Part shown: one piece after another, positions 6,772 to 14,156 of the stretch
How positions within the stretch are numbered: the first letter of the stretch is position 1
How the letters are laid out: the number at the start of each line of letters is the position of its first letter
Source of the DNA: DASRAJ01 sp039920305
GTDB taxonomy: Bacteria > Bacteroidota > Bacteroidia > Chitinophagales > UBA10324
Direction: 5' to 3'
DNA: 15,889 nucleotides
Assembly: GCA_039920305.1 (NCBI GenBank)
Contig: JBDSEA010000189.1
Span: forward strand, 1-15,889
Translations under genes and position numbers: made by a program
The notes under the pieces: generated by a model
What the model was told of the DNA's origin: nothing
Seen by the model: only the letters and a program-made list of their open reading frames with translations
Database searches by the model: none

Positions 6772-8256
6772 ATGCTTCAGCTTCAGAATTTTATTGGTGG
6801 AAAATTAATCGCACCGGCCAACGGAAAATTTATTTTGAATTATGATCCTTCCTCAGGAAAGGTTGTTTCTGAAATACCAGACTCCGGCGAAGAAGATGTA
6901 GAACATGCTGTGCATTTTGCACAAAAAGCATTCTCATCATGGTCAGCTACGGCAGCGGAGGAACGCTGCCGCGTCATGATGCGCATCGCAGCTCTGTTAG
7001 ATGAGAAGCGTGATCATTTTGCCAGGCTGGAATCTGCAGACAGCGGAAAGCCAGTTTCATTATCACGCTCGCTGGACATTCCAAGGGCTTCTTCAAACTT
7101 CAGATTTTTTGCCACTGCAGCTGTTCAGTTTGCAAGCGAGGCGCACGTGATGGAAAGCGGAACAGTGAACTACACGTTGCGCCAGCCGATCGGAATTGCT
7201 GGCTGCATTTCCCCGTGGAATCTGCCGCTCTATCTTTTCACATGGAAGATCGCTCCGGCACTTGCCGCAGGAAATTGTGTAATCGCCAAGCCCAGTGAGG
7301 TAACACCGATGACTGCCTTTGAGCTGTCAAAAATCTGTATCGAAGCTGGCTTGCCTGACGGGGTTTTAAATATTCTCCATGGCACCGGTCCGAAATGCGG
7401 TGCTGCAATCGTAAAGCATCCTGCCATCAGGGCTATTTCATTTACCGGCAGCACGCGTGCCGGAAAAGAAATTGCAGCCATTGCTGCCCCGATGTTCAAA
7501 AAGCTTTCACTCGAGCTTGGAGGGAAAAATCCGAACATCATTTTTGCTGATTGCCTTACCATACAAGATTCTGCCGGCAAGCCGGTGAAAGATGAATTTT
7601 TTGAAAAGATGATTCAGACAACCCTGAAATCATCATTTGAGAACCAGGGAGAAATTTGCCTTTGCGGATCAAGGATCATGGTTGAGAAAAGTATTTATGA
7701 AGAGTTCAAGGAAGTATTTATTGCCGAAACAAGTAAGTTGAAAATGGGTGATCCGCTGGATAATGATACCCGTGTAGGGGCGATCGTTTCCAGGCAACAT
7801 TTTGATAAGATCAATTACCACATCAACCTTGCAAAGGAAGAAGGCGGGAAAATTTTACTGGGTGGAAACACGGTGAAGATGCCCGGACGATGTGAGAACG
7901 GATGGTTTATTGACCCCACCATCATCGAAGGATTGGCCTGGAATTGCAGGACTAACATGGAAGAGATTTTTGGACCGGTGGTAACGCTGATGCCGTTTGA
8001 AACTGAAGAAGAGGCAATACAGATTGCCAATTCAACGGAATACGGATTGAGTGCCACTATCTGGACACAAAACCTTTCCCGTGCCCACCGGGTAGCGTCC
8101 CGGGTTCAAAGCGGAATAATATGGATCAACTGCTGGCTTTTGCGTGATCTGCGAACACCTTTCGGCGGGATGAAAAATTCCGGCGTCGGAAGGGAGGGCG
8201 GATTTGAAGCCATGAAGTTTTTTACCGAAGCGAAAAATATTTGCATTAAACTTTAA
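6772..8256 (+). CDS. Aldehyde dehydrogenase, 2-aminomuconic/2-hydroxymuconic semialdehyde type
   Basis: A full-length ALDH-superfamily enzyme (494 aa) that should oxidise an aldehyde to the acid with NAD+. Visible motifs: SPWNLPLYLFTWK (147-159) with the oxyanion Asn150, the cofactor-binding KPSE (173-176), FTGSTRAG (224-231), LELGGKNP (247-254) with general base Glu248, NQGEICLCGSR (291-301) with the nucleophile Cys296, and EEIFGPV near the C-terminus. The SNFRFFA segment includes Arg111, which by alignment from memory fits the substrate-binding Arg of 2-aminomuconic/2-hydroxymuconic semialdehyde dehydrogenases (ALDH8-like). The 2-aminomuconate deaminase-like gene directly downstream and the tryptophan dioxygenase nearby favour 2-aminomuconate 6-semialdehyde as substrate, a late step of kynurenine catabolism. 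A role in catechol meta-cleavage is the main alternative. The next gene follows after 42 bases, so the two probably share a transcript. Confidence 0.9.
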   Translation: MLQLQNFIGGKLIAPANGKFILNYDPSSGKVVSEIPDSGEEDVEHAVHFAQKAFSSWSATAAEERCRVMMRIAALLDEKRDHFARLESADSGKPVSLSRSLDIPRASSNFRFFATAAVQFASEAHVMESGTVNYTLRQPIGIAGCISPWNLPLYLFTWKIAPALAAGNCVIAKPSEVTPMTAFELSKICIEAGLPDGVLNILHGTGPKCGAAIVKHPAIRAISFTGSTRAGKEIAAIAAPMFKKLSLELGGKNPNIIFADCLTIQDSAGKPVKDEFFEKMIQTTLKSSFENQGEICLCGSRIMVEKSIYEEFKEVFIAETSKLKMGDPLDNDTRVGAIVSRQHFDKINYHINLAKEEGGKILLGGNTVKMPGRCENGWFIDPTIIEGLAWNCRTNMEEIFGPVVTLMPFETEEEAIQIANSTEYGLSATIWTQNLSRAHRVASRVQSGIIWINCWLLRDLRTPFGGMKNSGVGREGGFEAMKFFTEAKNICIKL

Positions 8257-8283
8257 TAGATCTCTCAGGAGTTTTGCTTAAAA

Positions 8284-8298
8284 ATGTTAAACAGCTAA
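8284..8298 (+). other. Four-codon mini-ORF abutting the RidA-family start
   Basis: ATG TTA AAC AGC TAA encodes MLNS and its stop codon touches the ATG of the next gene (TAAATG). A Shine-Dalgarno-like AGGAG lies at 8267-8271, 12 bases before this ATG and 27 bases before the real start. Ribosomes loaded there could translate the mini-ORF and restart at 8299. It may also be chance. Confidence 0.25.
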
Positions 8299-8727
8299 AT
8301 GAATTCTGAAAAAATTTTTTCTGCCAATGCTCCCGGGCCGGTGGGTTTATACCCTCATGCACGTAAGGCTGGTAACCTCATTTTTCTCTCCGGCATTGGT
8401 CCACGAGAGCCCGGAACAAATAATATCCCCGGAAATGAATATGATAATAACAGAAACATCGTGAAATACAATTTTGAAGCCCAATGCCATTCTGTTTTTA
8501 AAAATGTGAAAACAGTGCTTGAGGAAGCAGGAAGCAGCTGGAATCAGCTGATTGACGTGACTGTTTTTCTCACGAACATGAAAGATGATTTTGAGACTTA
8601 CAATAAAATTTACGCGGAGTATTTCCAGGACAATCAGCCTTGCAGGACAACAGTAGAAATTAAATCCCTTCCAACACCGATTGCCATCGAATTGAAGTGC
8701 ATAGCAATTATGGAAGCGCAAAACTGA
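8299..8727 (+). CDS. RidA/YjgF family protein, probable 2-aminomuconate deaminase
   Basis: This 142-residue protein has the RidA (YjgF/YER057c/UK114) fold: LIFLSGIGPR (27-36), the central helix EAQCHSVFKNVKTVLEEAGSS (60-80), VTVFLTNM (87-94) and the C-terminal block CRTTVEIKSLPTPIAIELKCIA (115-136). Arg116 matches the arginine that binds the substrate carboxylate across the family, and Glu120 lies nearby. The SGIGPREPGTNNIPG stretch is typical, from memory, of the 2-aminomuconate deaminase branch (AmnD/NbaF, also about 142 aa), which hydrolyses 2-aminomuconate to 4-oxalocrotonate and ammonia. Placement right after a muconic semialdehyde dehydrogenase supports this, because that enzyme would produce the substrate. 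A general enamine/imine deaminase is the alternative. An in-frame stop directly before the ATG fixes the start. Confidence 0.85.
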   Translation: MNSEKIFSANAPGPVGLYPHARKAGNLIFLSGIGPREPGTNNIPGNEYDNNRNIVKYNFEAQCHSVFKNVKTVLEEAGSSWNQLIDVTVFLTNMKDDFETYNKIYAEYFQDNQPCRTTVEIKSLPTPIAIELKCIAIMEAQN

Positions 8728-8732
8728 AGTTC

Positions 8733-8740
8733 TAACTTTG
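8733..8740 (+). promoter_or_regulatory. Candidate -7 element for the mazEF locus
   Basis: TAACTTTG matches TAnnTTTG exactly, 30 bases before the mazE ATG and just after the deaminase stop. No -33 box is seen. It suggests that the toxin-antitoxin pair has its own promoter within the catabolic cluster. Confidence 0.4.
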
Positions 8741-8757
8741 TAATAACTTTAATATCC

Positions 8758-8764
8758 AGGTGAT
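8758..8764 (+). promoter_or_regulatory. Strong Shine-Dalgarno sequence for mazE
   Basis: AGGTGAT is fully complementary to seven bases of the 16S rRNA 3' tail (ATCACCT) and lies 6 bases before the ATG at 8771. The other genes in this window have no comparable site, in keeping with the usual weakness of Shine-Dalgarno use in Bacteroidota, so this one stands out. Confidence 0.5.
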
Positions 8765-8770
8765 CACATC

Positions 8771-9028
8771 ATGACGACAAAACTTATCCGAATCGGAAAC
8801 AGTAAAGGAATTATTCTCAGTAAAGCTTTGATTCAGCACGCTCATCTTAAAAATGAGGTAACACTTGATGTATCAGCTGACGGAGTTCTTATTCGCTCCG
8901 CAAAAAGTTTGAAAAGGAAGGACTGGGATAAAAAATTTAGAAGAGCAAAAAAAAACGTGAAGCAGAACAAGCTGCTATTGGGTTCGTGGGGCAATGAGTT
9001 CGATAAAAGTGAATGGGAATGGAAGTAA
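8771..9028 (+). CDS. mazE: MazE-type antitoxin (AbrB/SpoVT swapped-hairpin fold)
   Basis: The 85-residue protein begins with the MazE/AbrB DNA-binding hairpin: TTKLIRIGNSKGIILSKALI (2-21), in which the IGNSKGI core is typical, followed by VTLDVSADGVLIRSAK. The basic middle (KRKDWDKKFRRAKKN) leads to an acidic, aromatic end EFDKSEWEWK, typical of the part that wraps and inhibits the MazF toxin. MazE proteins usually repress their own operon together with the toxin, so sites near 8733-8770 would be expected. The stop codon lies 10 bases inside the toxin gene, the usual arrangement for coupled translation. The antitoxin frame is intact while its toxin partner is broken. It lies between two tryptophan-degradation genes, which suggests insertion there. 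Confidence 0.85.
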   Translation: MTTKLIRIGNSKGIILSKALIQHAHLKNEVTLDVSADGVLIRSAKSLKRKDWDKKFRRAKKNVKQNKLLLGSWGNEFDKSEWEWK

Positions 9029-9341
9029 ACCGTTTTGAAGTATGGCTGATTGCTTTAGAGCCTGTAAAGGGAAAGGAAATGAAGAAAACCAGGCCCTGTC
9101 TTATTATTTCGCCTGATGAATTAAACCATCATCTGGATACCCTGTAATTGCTCCCTTGACCACCGTAGTTCATCGCTATCCTACCCGGGTGAAGTGCATA
9201 TTCAAGCACGTAACCGGTGAAGTGGCACTCGATCAAATTCGCGCTGCAGACAGATCAAGGTTTGTGCGCCGGCTGGGAGAAATGGATCCACTGACCTGCA
9301 AGCAAATATGTGAGGTGCTTATTGCAATGTTTGAATACTAA
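9019..9341 (+). pseudogene. mazF: MazF/PemK-type toxin, frameshifted
   Basis: The first part, from the ATG at 9019, reads MEVNRFEVWLIALEPVKG..., then KKTRPCLIISPDELNHH, and stops at TAA 9145-9147 after 42 residues. The expected continuation is in another frame from about 9144: VIAPLTTVVHRYPTRVKC, GEVALDQIRAADRSR and a C-terminal helix ending at 9341. Restoring one base near 9142-9143 would join them as LDTLVIAPLTT and give about 107 residues, normal for MazF, an mRNA-cutting endoribonuclease. The N-terminal RPCLIISPDELN and the VVHRYPTRV segments are family hallmarks. No homopolymer or recognisable slippery heptamer sits at the break, so programmed frameshifting or phase variation is not suggested. 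A sequencing error cannot be excluded. The second part has a TTG that could start translation at 9156, but a lone C-terminal half should not be active. Confidence 0.85.
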
Positions 9342-9433
9342 ACCTAAATTGATTTGCATCATTTTTTATTTTTCTTTCAATTATTATCAGTTGCAGTACG
9401 CATCATTTTTAATTAACCAACATTTCGTTAACC
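9342..9433. other. AT-rich leader region of the tryptophan dioxygenase gene
   Basis: These 92 bases separate the toxin remnant from the dioxygenase. TTGATTTG at 9349-9356 matches TAnnTTTG at seven of eight positions, and a TTTG (9330-9333) lies upstream at 15 bases, shorter than the usual 19-21. No hairpin or Shine-Dalgarno sequence is apparent. A separate promoter is plausible but not shown. Confidence 0.25.
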
Positions 9434-10492
9434 ATGGAAAACTCAACGAGCGAAATTTATTACAAATCCTACCTAGCCCTCGACCAGATTCTGAATGCCC
9501 AGCATCCGGAAAGTGATAAAGCAGGCAATCCCGCCGATGATGAGATGCTGTTCATCATCATCCATCAAACATATGAGCTATGGTTTAAGAACATTTTACA
9601 CGAGTTGAAAATTGTTCATCGGATTTTTACCAATCAGCAAATAAGTGATAATGCTCCGGACATGCAGGTTGCAGTACACCGGCTGAAGCGAATTGCTACC
9701 ATTCTTCAGGTTCTTGTTCATCAGATTGATATTCTTGAAACGATGACGCCGCTGGACTTTCTCGATTTCCGTGATCTGCTCCGTCCTGCATCCGGCTTTC
9801 AGAGTTATCAGTTTAAAATGATTGAGGCGATGATGGGGTTAAAGTTTGCGCAGCGCCATGAGCAGAACTATTATGTTTCGCATCTGCATGCTGAAGAGCT
9901 GAAGGAAGTGAAGGATATAGAAACAGAAAAAACATTGCTTGAGCTCGTAAATAGCTGGCTGGAGCGGATGCCATTTTTCGAAGAAGACCGGTTCTGGATA
10001 AATTTTTCTTCCTACAAACCTGAAAACTCAGAGTACCATGTTTTCTGGAGTAACTACCGCAGATTATATGACGCCAGCTTATCGGAAGCCGAGAAAAAGA
10101 ATCTGGAGGGGTTTGACATGTTATTACTGAATAAGAATTTTCCGGAAGGACGAAGCCTGAACGCAAAAGCGAACCGGAGTGCATTGTTCATCATGCTTTA
10201 CCGTGATTATCCCCTAATGCAGCTGCCATATCAGCTTATCAATACGCTCCTGGATCTGGATGAGCTGATGGCGATGTGGCGCCACCGGCATATCAACATG
10301 GTGCAGCGCATGATCGGTTCACGGATTGGAACTGGGGGCAGCAGTGGTAAAGATTATTTGCAGGGCGCAATGAATAAGCACTACATCTTTAAAGAGTTCG
10401 CCGAGCTTACTTCCTTTCTGATTGAGCGTAGAAAACTACCGGATCTTTCACAGGAACTGAGGCAGGCAATGGGATATTCTTTCGGGAAATGA
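9434..10492 (+). CDS. kynA: Tryptophan 2,3-dioxygenase
   Basis: This heme enzyme opens the indole ring of L-tryptophan with O2 to give N-formylkynurenine, the first step of the kynurenine pathway. The 352 residues show the family hallmarks: DEMLFIIIHQTYELWFK (36-52) with Phe40 and His44 in the active site, TPLDFLDFRDLLRPASGFQSYQF (105-127) with Arg113 expected to bind the substrate carboxylate, and MWRHRHINMVQRMIGSRIGTGGSSG (281-305), where His286 should be the proximal heme ligand and the GTGGSSG loop closes over the substrate. Compared with the Xanthomonas enzyme (recalled), the active-site Tyr four residues before Arg113 is Phe109 here. The protein is somewhat longer than the Xanthomonas one because of a longer middle region. 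It lies downstream of two aminomuconate-branch genes but is separated from them by the toxin-antitoxin locus, and it converges with the polysaccharide cluster 31 bases on. Confidence 0.95.
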   Translation: MENSTSEIYYKSYLALDQILNAQHPESDKAGNPADDEMLFIIIHQTYELWFKNILHELKIVHRIFTNQQISDNAPDMQVAVHRLKRIATILQVLVHQIDILETMTPLDFLDFRDLLRPASGFQSYQFKMIEAMMGLKFAQRHEQNYYVSHLHAEELKEVKDIETEKTLLELVNSWLERMPFFEEDRFWINFSSYKPENSEYHVFWSNYRRLYDASLSEAEKKNLEGFDMLLLNKNFPEGRSLNAKANRSALFIMLYRDYPLMQLPYQLINTLLDLDELMAMWRHRHINMVQRMIGSRIGTGGSSGKDYLQGAMNKHYIFKEFAELTSFLIERRKLPDLSQELRQAMGYSFGK

Positions 10493-10523
10493 CGGTCGGG
10501 GCATCTCCGGCGATAATTCAGCA

Positions 10524-11660
10524 CTAAGCTGTTGCAGAATGACCGTGGGAAGATGATTTCATTCCCGGCTTTGCATGTTCTCCCGAACTGATGCGCGCGT
10601 TTTCTTTCATAGTTCCCCGGTTATAAAAATATTGCACACCAATAAACAACAGGATAAGGTATGAATAGACTGCAATGATCGCAGCCTGATTCAATTCTGT
10701 TCTTATGGCTGCCAGCCATGCTGCAAGACAGGCAGAAATAAATGACCAGCCGCCAAAAAGATAGATGACGTGCTTATCCTTCAGCCCTGCATAGACGAAA
10801 TGATGTGTGATATGATCCTTGCCACCAATAAATGGTGAGCGGCCCCGGGCGATGCGCCGCAACAATACCGTTCCCGTATCCATAATTGGAACGGTGAATG
10901 CTACCAGGGGAATCAGGTATTGCGTGAGCTGGATGGTACCTCCGGAAGCAGATCGGAAATTCCACAGAAGCGGGATAGAGATAGCAGAGATGAAGGCGCC
11001 CAGAAATTGACTGCCGGTATCACCCATGTAAATTCGGGCAGGATGCCAGTTAAAATAAAGAAAGCCAATGATGGCGCCGGAAACACCCAGAAGCATGATG
11101 GAATAAAATGAAAATATATTCTCCCCCGCCACCAAAACAAGGAAGCATGCAAGCATTAGAAAGAGGGTAACAATTCCGCTGATGCCATCCATATTATCCA
11201 GCATATTAATAGAATTCATGATTCCCACCACCCATATCACGGTGATCAGTGCATCCAGGTAATAAATTCCCGTAGCAGGTATCATCGTATCAGTAACCAC
11301 GAGGCTAAGTCCGCAAAAAATCTGGCTGAAAAATTTCAACAGCGGAATAGTATTGTACGCATCATCGGCAAGACCCAGCAGAAACCCTGCTGTAACACTG
11401 GCTACCATGCCAAGCAAATGCCTGCTCATGTACTCCTGTTCAGAAAAATTAAAGATCCCATAGATGGAGAGTGAAATGAGAAACAGGATATAAAATGAAA
11501 ATCCCCCGACTGATGGCTTCACATTGTTTGACCATCGGATGGTATGCCGGTGCTGCATCTGGCGATTGCCAAGAGTGCTTGAAAATTTAAGCAGCAATCC
11601 ATTGATCAAAAATGAAAAGAAGCCCGCAAGTAAAAAAAACAGGATGAAGGCCGCAGGCAT
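10524..11660 (-). CDS. WecA/TagO-type polyprenyl-phosphate glycosyl-1-phosphate transferase
   Basis: This multi-span membrane enzyme (378 aa from the ATG) of the MraY/WecA/TagO family transfers a HexNAc-1-phosphate, typically from UDP-GlcNAc, to undecaprenyl phosphate at the inner face of the cytoplasmic membrane and so starts a lipid-linked glycan. Diagnostic motifs: LADD (97-100) for the metal, NMLDNMDGISG (152-162), YMGDTGSQFLG (211-221) and GGKDHITHHF (279-288) with the His-rich catalytic loop. About ten hydrophobic helices separate them. I chose the ATG at 11660; an in-frame TTG at 11687 would add nine polar residues ahead of the first helix. It is the last gene of the minus-strand polysaccharide cluster, starting about 50 bases after the tyrosine kinase gene. 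The exact sugar is not determined, and a peptidoglycan MraY role is unlikely given the context and motifs. Confidence 0.9.
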   Translation of the reverse strand: MPAAFILFFLLAGFFSFLINGLLLKFSSTLGNRQMQHRHTIRWSNNVKPSVGGFSFYILFLISLSIYGIFNFSEQEYMSRHLLGMVASVTAGFLLGLADDAYNTIPLLKFFSQIFCGLSLVVTDTMIPATGIYYLDALITVIWVVGIMNSINMLDNMDGISGIVTLFLMLACFLVLVAGENIFSFYSIMLLGVSGAIIGFLYFNWHPARIYMGDTGSQFLGAFISAISIPLLWNFRSASGGTIQLTQYLIPLVAFTVPIMDTGTVLLRRIARGRSPFIGGKDHITHHFVYAGLKDKHVIYLFGGWSFISACLAAWLAAIRTELNQAAIIAVYSYLILLFIGVQYFYNRGTMKENARISSGEHAKPGMKSSSHGHSATA

Positions 11661-11711
11661 GAATAATTCACGATCAGTTTCGCTCAAGTTGTTCGTATTG
11701 GTTATCTTTTG

Positions 11712-14156
11712 CTAAAACAAAGAACGAAAAAAATTTGCCATTCTATTGAATACACCCGATCTCTTTTGGGTATCATCAGTATAATAATCATACCCATACT
11801 GGCGATAGCCATTACTGCTGTAACCATAGCCATAACCGTAGCCGTATCCATACCCATATCCGTAATTATAGGAATAGATGGAAGCTCCCTCACCCATATC
11901 ATTAAGTACAATGGATAACCGGCTGATCCGGTGATCCTGCACCAGGTGATTGATGTTGTTCAAAAAATTACGGCTGCTGTAATCAGCGCGCACAATGTAA
12001 ATCGGCACATCTGCTTTCTTTATCAGGTCGAGAGCATCTGTTACTATGCCTACCGGGGGAGTATCCAGAACGAGCACATCATAGGTTTTTTTCAGGTCTT
12101 CCAGAAAACTTTCTGTTCTGCCTAGGCTGATGAATTCTGCCGGGTTGGGAGGGAGCGGACCACTGGTAATAAAATCAAGATTTTCCCACTCGGAGTGCCG
12201 TATGCATTCCTCTAACTTGTACTTACCTATCAGCAACGTGCTTACTCCTTTCTGGTTATCACACTTGAATGCGCGGTGAAGCTGTGGCTTTCTTAAATCA
12301 AAATCCAGCAATAAAACCTTTTTACCTCCCACTGCAAGAATGCCCGCCATGTTCACCGCGATAAAGGTTTTTCCCTCACCTGCCACCGTAGAAGTTACAG
12401 CAATGATTTGCGGGGGCTTATCAGGTGATATGTAATCAAGATTCGTGCGCATGGAGCGAAAGCATTCCGAGATCACTGATTTCGGACTTCGGTTCACAAC
12501 CAGTTGCGACACATCCATGGCGTGATTGTATTTCGGAATCACCCCGAGAATGCCAGCCTGGCAATAGCGGGTGATCTCTGCCACTGACAGAATTTTGTGA
12601 TGAAGCAGGTACCTGATGATGATGAGGATGAAGCAACCCAGCAGGCCAAGTGCTACTCCCAGCCATTTGATCAATGGGCTGTTGGGGGAAATCGGAGTGG
12701 TAGGAACCTCTGCCTTACGCAGTATGGTATAATCAGAAACAAATCCTGCCTTGTTGATGTCAAAGGCAGATTTTTTATCAAGAAGAAGGAGGTAATATTT
12801 CTCTTTCAAATCACTTAACCGTGATATCCGCATATACTGCGATTGTATGCCGGGAACGGTGGAGAACTGGTTAAGGTACTTGTTGACCTCATCCTCTATT
12901 TCCCCGATCTTCTCTTTCACCTTCTGCTGATTATTGATGATGCTGGTAAGAATGTTTCGCTTCATGTCAGCAATCTGCTGCCTTAGAATAATCACCTGTG
13001 GATTGTTCGGAGATAACTTTATTGAAAGATCCTTCAATTGAGCCTGGAGCCGGTCGAGCGTCTGGATATTTTCGTTCAGGCCATTGTACATCGGATCAAT
13101 GATTCCAAAGAGCAGCCTCGAGGAATCCTGGTATTGCAGAAAATATTTTTTATAATATTCAAGCGTGCTGAATTGAAGGTTGAGCTCTTCCTGTTTTCCA
13201 TTGAGCTCCTTTAACTGGCTGCTGAGATCCTGCTCCATAGAAGTAATCGCAATTCCATTCTCAAGCTTGAATTGAGTCATCTGATCCTCATATCCATGAA
13301 GATCATTGCTTATGGAATCTACCTGTGCTTCGATGAACTGCAGGATCAATGTGGCACTTTCGGTTTTCTTTTCCTTATCATATTTAATGAACTCCTCACA
13401 TACCTTATTCACGATGTCAGCTGCCTTTTGTGGTCTGCGATCTCTCATAACCATCCCGATGGTTGGAACGGAGGGAGCAATCAGCAGTGCCGAACGCAAC
13501 TGATCATAGATCGAAGCAGGGCTTCGTACTATAAAAAAATATTGTGAGCCATTAGCGCCGGGTTGAATGGGTACGCTTGGATTCCGTGTTATGGTAAATT
13601 GCAGGTAAGGGGTCACATAGTTCCGGTCAAACTGATACGTCTTCCATTTCTCATCATCATCCGGGAAAAAATTCATCTGATATTTTCCATCAGGTAATAA
13701 CCTGAAATGAACGGGACGGTCATAGAATTTTTGAATACCGCTGCTTACATGCACAATGAACGGATGATTTTTATACAGCTCTTCATTCAGGATGGTGCCT
13801 TCGCGGTAATAGGCGACCTGCAAATCCAGGGAATCAATTACCCGGTCCATGATCACATTGGACTTCATGATCTGAATATCTTTTTCAATATCCAGGTTGG
13901 AATTTTTCGCCTGGAACAAGCTGTTCTGAATATCCAGGGCCTGGGCAGTGTTGATTGGTTTTACAATCAGCGCTGCATTAACCTCGTAGGTAGGCAAAGT
14001 ATACCGCAGATAAACCAGGGATGCTGAGATTGTAACCAGCATGATCACAATACACCATACGAGGCTCTTGCGAATCATGATGATCAGCAAGGCGGGGTTA
14101 AAATCCTCACCCAGTAACCGCTGCATCGGACTCAGTATCGTTTTTACTTCACTCAT
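11712..14156 (-). CDS. Wzc-like polysaccharide copolymerase with tyrosine autokinase domain
   Basis: This inner-membrane protein (814 aa) controls export and chain length of capsule or exopolysaccharide by cycles of tyrosine phosphorylation. A first membrane helix (about 31-50) and a second (about 496-518, just after a Pro-rich VPTTPISPNSP segment) enclose a periplasmic Wzz-type domain with a long coiled coil (about 255-430). The cytoplasmic BY-kinase domain has Walker A TSTVAGEGKT (588-597), Walker A' VLLLDFDLRK (614-623) and Walker B VLVLDTPPV (694-702). The C-terminus holds 15 tyrosines between residues 761 and 792, largely an alternating Gly-Tyr run, the expected autophosphorylation cluster, then a basic-aromatic end. 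Its ATG overlaps the stop of the wza-like gene by four bases (ATGA), so translation is probably coupled. No cognate Wzb-type phosphatase lies in the window. Confidence 0.93.
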   Translation of the reverse strand: MSEVKTILSPMQRLLGEDFNPALLIIMIRKSLVWCIVIMLVTISASLVYLRYTLPTYEVNAALIVKPINTAQALDIQNSLFQAKNSNLDIEKDIQIMKSNVIMDRVIDSLDLQVAYYREGTILNEELYKNHPFIVHVSSGIQKFYDRPVHFRLLPDGKYQMNFFPDDDEKWKTYQFDRNYVTPYLQFTITRNPSVPIQPGANGSQYFFIVRSPASIYDQLRSALLIAPSVPTIGMVMRDRRPQKAADIVNKVCEEFIKYDKEKKTESATLILQFIEAQVDSISNDLHGYEDQMTQFKLENGIAITSMEQDLSSQLKELNGKQEELNLQFSTLEYYKKYFLQYQDSSRLLFGIIDPMYNGLNENIQTLDRLQAQLKDLSIKLSPNNPQVIILRQQIADMKRNILTSIINNQQKVKEKIGEIEDEVNKYLNQFSTVPGIQSQYMRISRLSDLKEKYYLLLLDKKSAFDINKAGFVSDYTILRKAEVPTTPISPNSPLIKWLGVALGLLGCFILIIIRYLLHHKILSVAEITRYCQAGILGVIPKYNHAMDVSQLVVNRSPKSVISECFRSMRTNLDYISPDKPPQIIAVTSTVAGEGKTFIAVNMAGILAVGGKKVLLLDFDLRKPQLHRAFKCDNQKGVSTLLIGKYKLEECIRHSEWENLDFITSGPLPPNPAEFISLGRTESFLEDLKKTYDVLVLDTPPVGIVTDALDLIKKADVPIYIVRADYSSRNFLNNINHLVQDHRISRLSIVLNDMGEGASIYSYNYGYGYGYGYGYGYGYSSNGYRQYGYDYYTDDTQKRSGVFNRMANFFRSLF
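11781..11876 (-). repeat. Gly-Tyr repeat coding for the kinase C-terminal tyrosine cluster
   Basis: This part of the kinase gene encodes 15 tyrosines, eight of them in an uninterrupted alternation with glycine (residues 765-779). The codons vary: both Tyr codons and all four Gly codons occur, so the DNA is a degenerate hexanucleotide repeat and not a uniform satellite. This points to selection for the amino-acid pattern and against recent slippage. Confidence 0.85.

Noticed and set aside
9135..9150. Programmed frameshift or phase-variable switch in mazF
   Set aside because: The break lies in ATACCCTGTAAT, with no slippery heptamer and no long homopolymer or repeat tract, so a simple one-base loss is more likely.
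9156..9341. A separate small gene with TTG start encoding 61 residues
   Set aside because: Its sequence (TTVVHRYPTRVKC, GEVALDQIRA) is the C-terminal half of MazF, and the N-terminal half lies directly upstream in another frame, so it is part of one broken gene.
10493..10523. Bidirectional terminator between the convergent dioxygenase and transferase genes
   Set aside because: The 31 bases contain no convincing GC-rich stem followed by T-runs on either strand.
11709..11918. Plus-strand ORF coding a very hydrophobic 69-residue peptide opposite the kinase gene
   Set aside because: The Ile/Val/Ala-rich product is simply the antisense reading of the Gly-Tyr codon repeat; there is no start signal or conserved pattern.
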